A stretch of DNA of 20,282 bases from a virus, in the IMG/VR virus record IMGVR_UViG_3300039412_000906, positions 1 to 20,282 of that record. One strand, written 5' to 3'. Under the pieces are notes generated by a model. That model had not been told where the DNA came from. It ran no database searches and saw nothing but the letters and a program-made list of their open reading frames with translations. Positions 18,719-20,282 of the stretch are shown here, in pieces. Each line of letters begins with the position of its first letter. Position 1 is the first letter of the stretch. The position numbers were made by a program, and so were the translations under genes.

Positions 18719-20282
18719 ATGCCCAGGGCAAACACGCACGACGAAGCGCTGTTGAAGGAGATTAGGGACAACTTCGACTATGCGGTGAAGTTCTGGCAAG
18801 ACACGCGCGACGAAGGCGATATCGACATGCGGTACGCCTCGGGCGACCCATGGGATCCGAAGGACAAGGCGGAGCGCAAAGCGGCCGGGCGGCCGTGCGT
18901 GGCGTTTGACGAGTTGAACCAATACCTGAATCAGCTCATCAACGATGTCCGGCAAAATAAGCGCGCGGTGAAGGTGAATCCGACGGGGAGCGGGGCGACT
19001 GACAAGTCAGCCGAGTTCCGTGGCAACCTGATCCGGCAGATCGAATACGCGAGCCGGGCACAGGCGGTCTACTCGCAGGTGATGGAGAACGTCACTCAGC
19101 GTGGGTACGGATTCGCGCGAGTGTCGAAGCGGTACGTGGCGCCCGATTCGTTCGACCAGGAGCTGGTGGTCTCTCCGATCGCCAATCCGAACACGGTGTG
19201 GACGGATCCGGACGCGAAGCAGAAAGACCGCTCGGACATGGGCTGGTGCTTCGTAACGGACCTGATCCGGCGGAGCAATTTCAAGAAGCGCTGGCCGAAG
19301 GCGACGATCACGGATTTCTCGACCGAGCAGCTCGCCGAGCTGCCGATGTGGATCAAGGACGACTTTATCCAGATCGCGGAATATTGGAAGGTCGAAAAAC
19401 AGACCCGGACGCTGCTGAGCTTGGATATCGCGAGCGGATTGCACGTGTTCGCCGACGAGTTGGAAGGCGCGGAGATCGACGACGAAACGGTGAAGCTGAG
19501 CCACGCGGTGGATCTGGGCGACGGCGTAACGGTGCCGCGCGGGACGCACAAGATCCTGAACCAGCGGGGGAGCGAAGAGCCGCATGTGGTGCAGTATCTG
19601 ACCAACGCGGTCGAGATCCTCGAGGAGAACCCGCAGGACGGCAAGTACATTCCGATCGGGTGCTGCTACGGCAAGGAGAAATACGTCAACGAAGGCGGCG
19701 GGTCGAAGCTGGTGGTCGAATCGCTGATCCGGCTGGCGCGCGAGGCCTACATGGCGTACTGCTACGGGCAGACGACCGGGCTCGAGCTGCTGGGCATGAT
19801 GCCGAAGGCGATGTGGCTGGCTGTGGAGGGCCAATTCGAAGGCCACGAAGACGAGGTCAAGCACGTCGGGCACGCGCCGCGGCCGTTCCTCTACTACAAA
19901 GCGAAGACGGAAGAGACGGGCGACGCGCTACTGCCGGCGCCGCAATTCAACCACTGGGAAGCTCCGCTGGAATCGGTGCAGGTCCTCACCGAGAGCTACA
20001 AGCGGGCGATTCAGAGCGCGCTGGGGATGTACAACACCTCGGTCGGGAAGCACGACACGAACGCGCAATCGGGCGTGGCGGTGCGAGCGCTCGACGATCA
20101 ATCGAGCCAAGGGTCGTTTCACTTCATCGACAACTTCGACGGCTTTTTGGAACACATGGGCCGGATCATGAACGACCTGATCGACTACGTCTACGACACC
20201 AAGCGGGACGTCGGGATTCGGCTGGCGAACGAAGATCACAAAGTGGTGCGGATCAACGAGCCATTCAAGGACCCGGAGACGG
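18719..20282 (+). CDS. P22-type portal protein (N-terminal part)
   Basis: Open to the right edge, 521 residues visible; P22 gp1 is about 725. The chain contains the family's features: an N-terminal helix region (DNFDYAVKFWQDTRDEGDID), FDELNQYLNQLINDVRQNKR, GYGFARVSKRYV, IQIAEYWKVEKQTRTLL, and the late MYNTSVGKHDTNAQSGVAVR block that matches the P22-like portal pattern. The dodecameric portal is the DNA channel and terminase docking site at one capsid vertex. No stop or frameshift is seen. Confidence 0.9.
   Translation, partial: MPRANTHDEALLKEIRDNFDYAVKFWQDTRDEGDIDMRYASGDPWDPKDKAERKAAGRPCVAFDELNQYLNQLINDVRQNKRAVKVNPTGSGATDKSAEFRGNLIRQIEYASRAQAVYSQVMENVTQRGYGFARVSKRYVAPDSFDQELVVSPIANPNTVWTDPDAKQKDRSDMGWCFVTDLIRRSNFKKRWPKATITDFSTEQLAELPMWIKDDFIQIAEYWKVEKQTRTLLSLDIASGLHVFADELEGAEIDDETVKLSHAVDLGDGVTVPRGTHKILNQRGSEEPHVVQYLTNAVEILEENPQDGKYIPIGCCYGKEKYVNEGGGSKLVVESLIRLAREAYMAYCYGQTTGLELLGMMPKAMWLAVEGQFEGHEDEVKHVGHAPRPFLYYKAKTEETGDALLPAPQFNHWEAPLESVQVLTESYKRAIQSALGMYNTSVGKHDTNAQSGVAVRALDDQSSQGSFHFIDNFDGFLEHMGRIMNDLIDYVYDTKRDVGIRLANEDHKVVRINEPFKDPET

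Overview
The window is most likely phage or prophage DNA from a GC-rich bacterium. Several small conserved proteins remind me of Acidobacteria (Solibacter/Bryobacter-like) phages, but that host call rests on recollection, not on a search. The phage assignment rests on a terminase pair, a P22-type portal protein, a tail-fibre-like protein, a serine recombinase and two HNH nucleases. I see no rRNA, tRNA, CRISPR array or clear host housekeeping gene.

Layout. (1) 1-2180, plus strand: the end of a structural region. It holds the C-terminus of a Gly/Pro-rich protein, a 128-aa virion-like protein, a tail-fibre-like protein with a Sec signal peptide and a tiny lipoprotein, and closes with a strong bidirectional terminator. 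One minus-strand gene (214-465) sits inside as a possible moron. (2) 2196-3314, minus strand: three overlapping genes including a DUF968-like HNH protein. (3) 3315-3400: a compact divergent control region. (4) 3401-5356, plus strand: a basic small protein, a membrane protein, an unknown protein and a serine recombinase with an unusual Cys-rich insertion. (5) 5519-12373, minus strand: a long early operon read right to left, starting with a putative replication protein and continuing through many tiny genes joined by ATGA/GTGA/TAATG overlaps, many of them zinc-ribbon-like, plus an HNH nuclease and a double-HTH protein. It is interrupted by a complete IS1595-family element (8985-10565) with 22-bp inverted repeats and an 8-bp target duplication. 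(6) 12374-13428: a tandemly duplicated translation-start module, a small basic protein, palindromes, hairpin repeats and a structured stretch without a convincing gene. (7) 13429-13912: a LuxR-type regulator divergent from the late genes, with overlapping promoters and palindromes between. (8) 13913-20282, plus strand: KTSC protein, small genes, a sigma-region-4-like HTH protein, a small membrane protein, both terminase subunits, small unknowns and a portal gene that runs off the right edge.

How it fits together. Early minus-strand genes probably serve replication and host take-over. The regulator at 13429-13776 and the promoters beside it probably set the switch to late expression. The terminase-portal block begins packaging and head assembly, which must continue to the right. 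Structural genes lie at both ends of the window with the recombinase and early genes in the middle, so the sequence looks circular or circularly permuted rather than an ordinary prophage cut at its attachment site.

Most striking: the Cys-rich knuckle inserted just after the catalytic serine of the recombinase; the IS insertion whose removal restores a reading frame exactly; repeated leaderless promoter-ATG arrangements; the duplicated start module of the replication gene; and the structured intergenic block 12945-13261.
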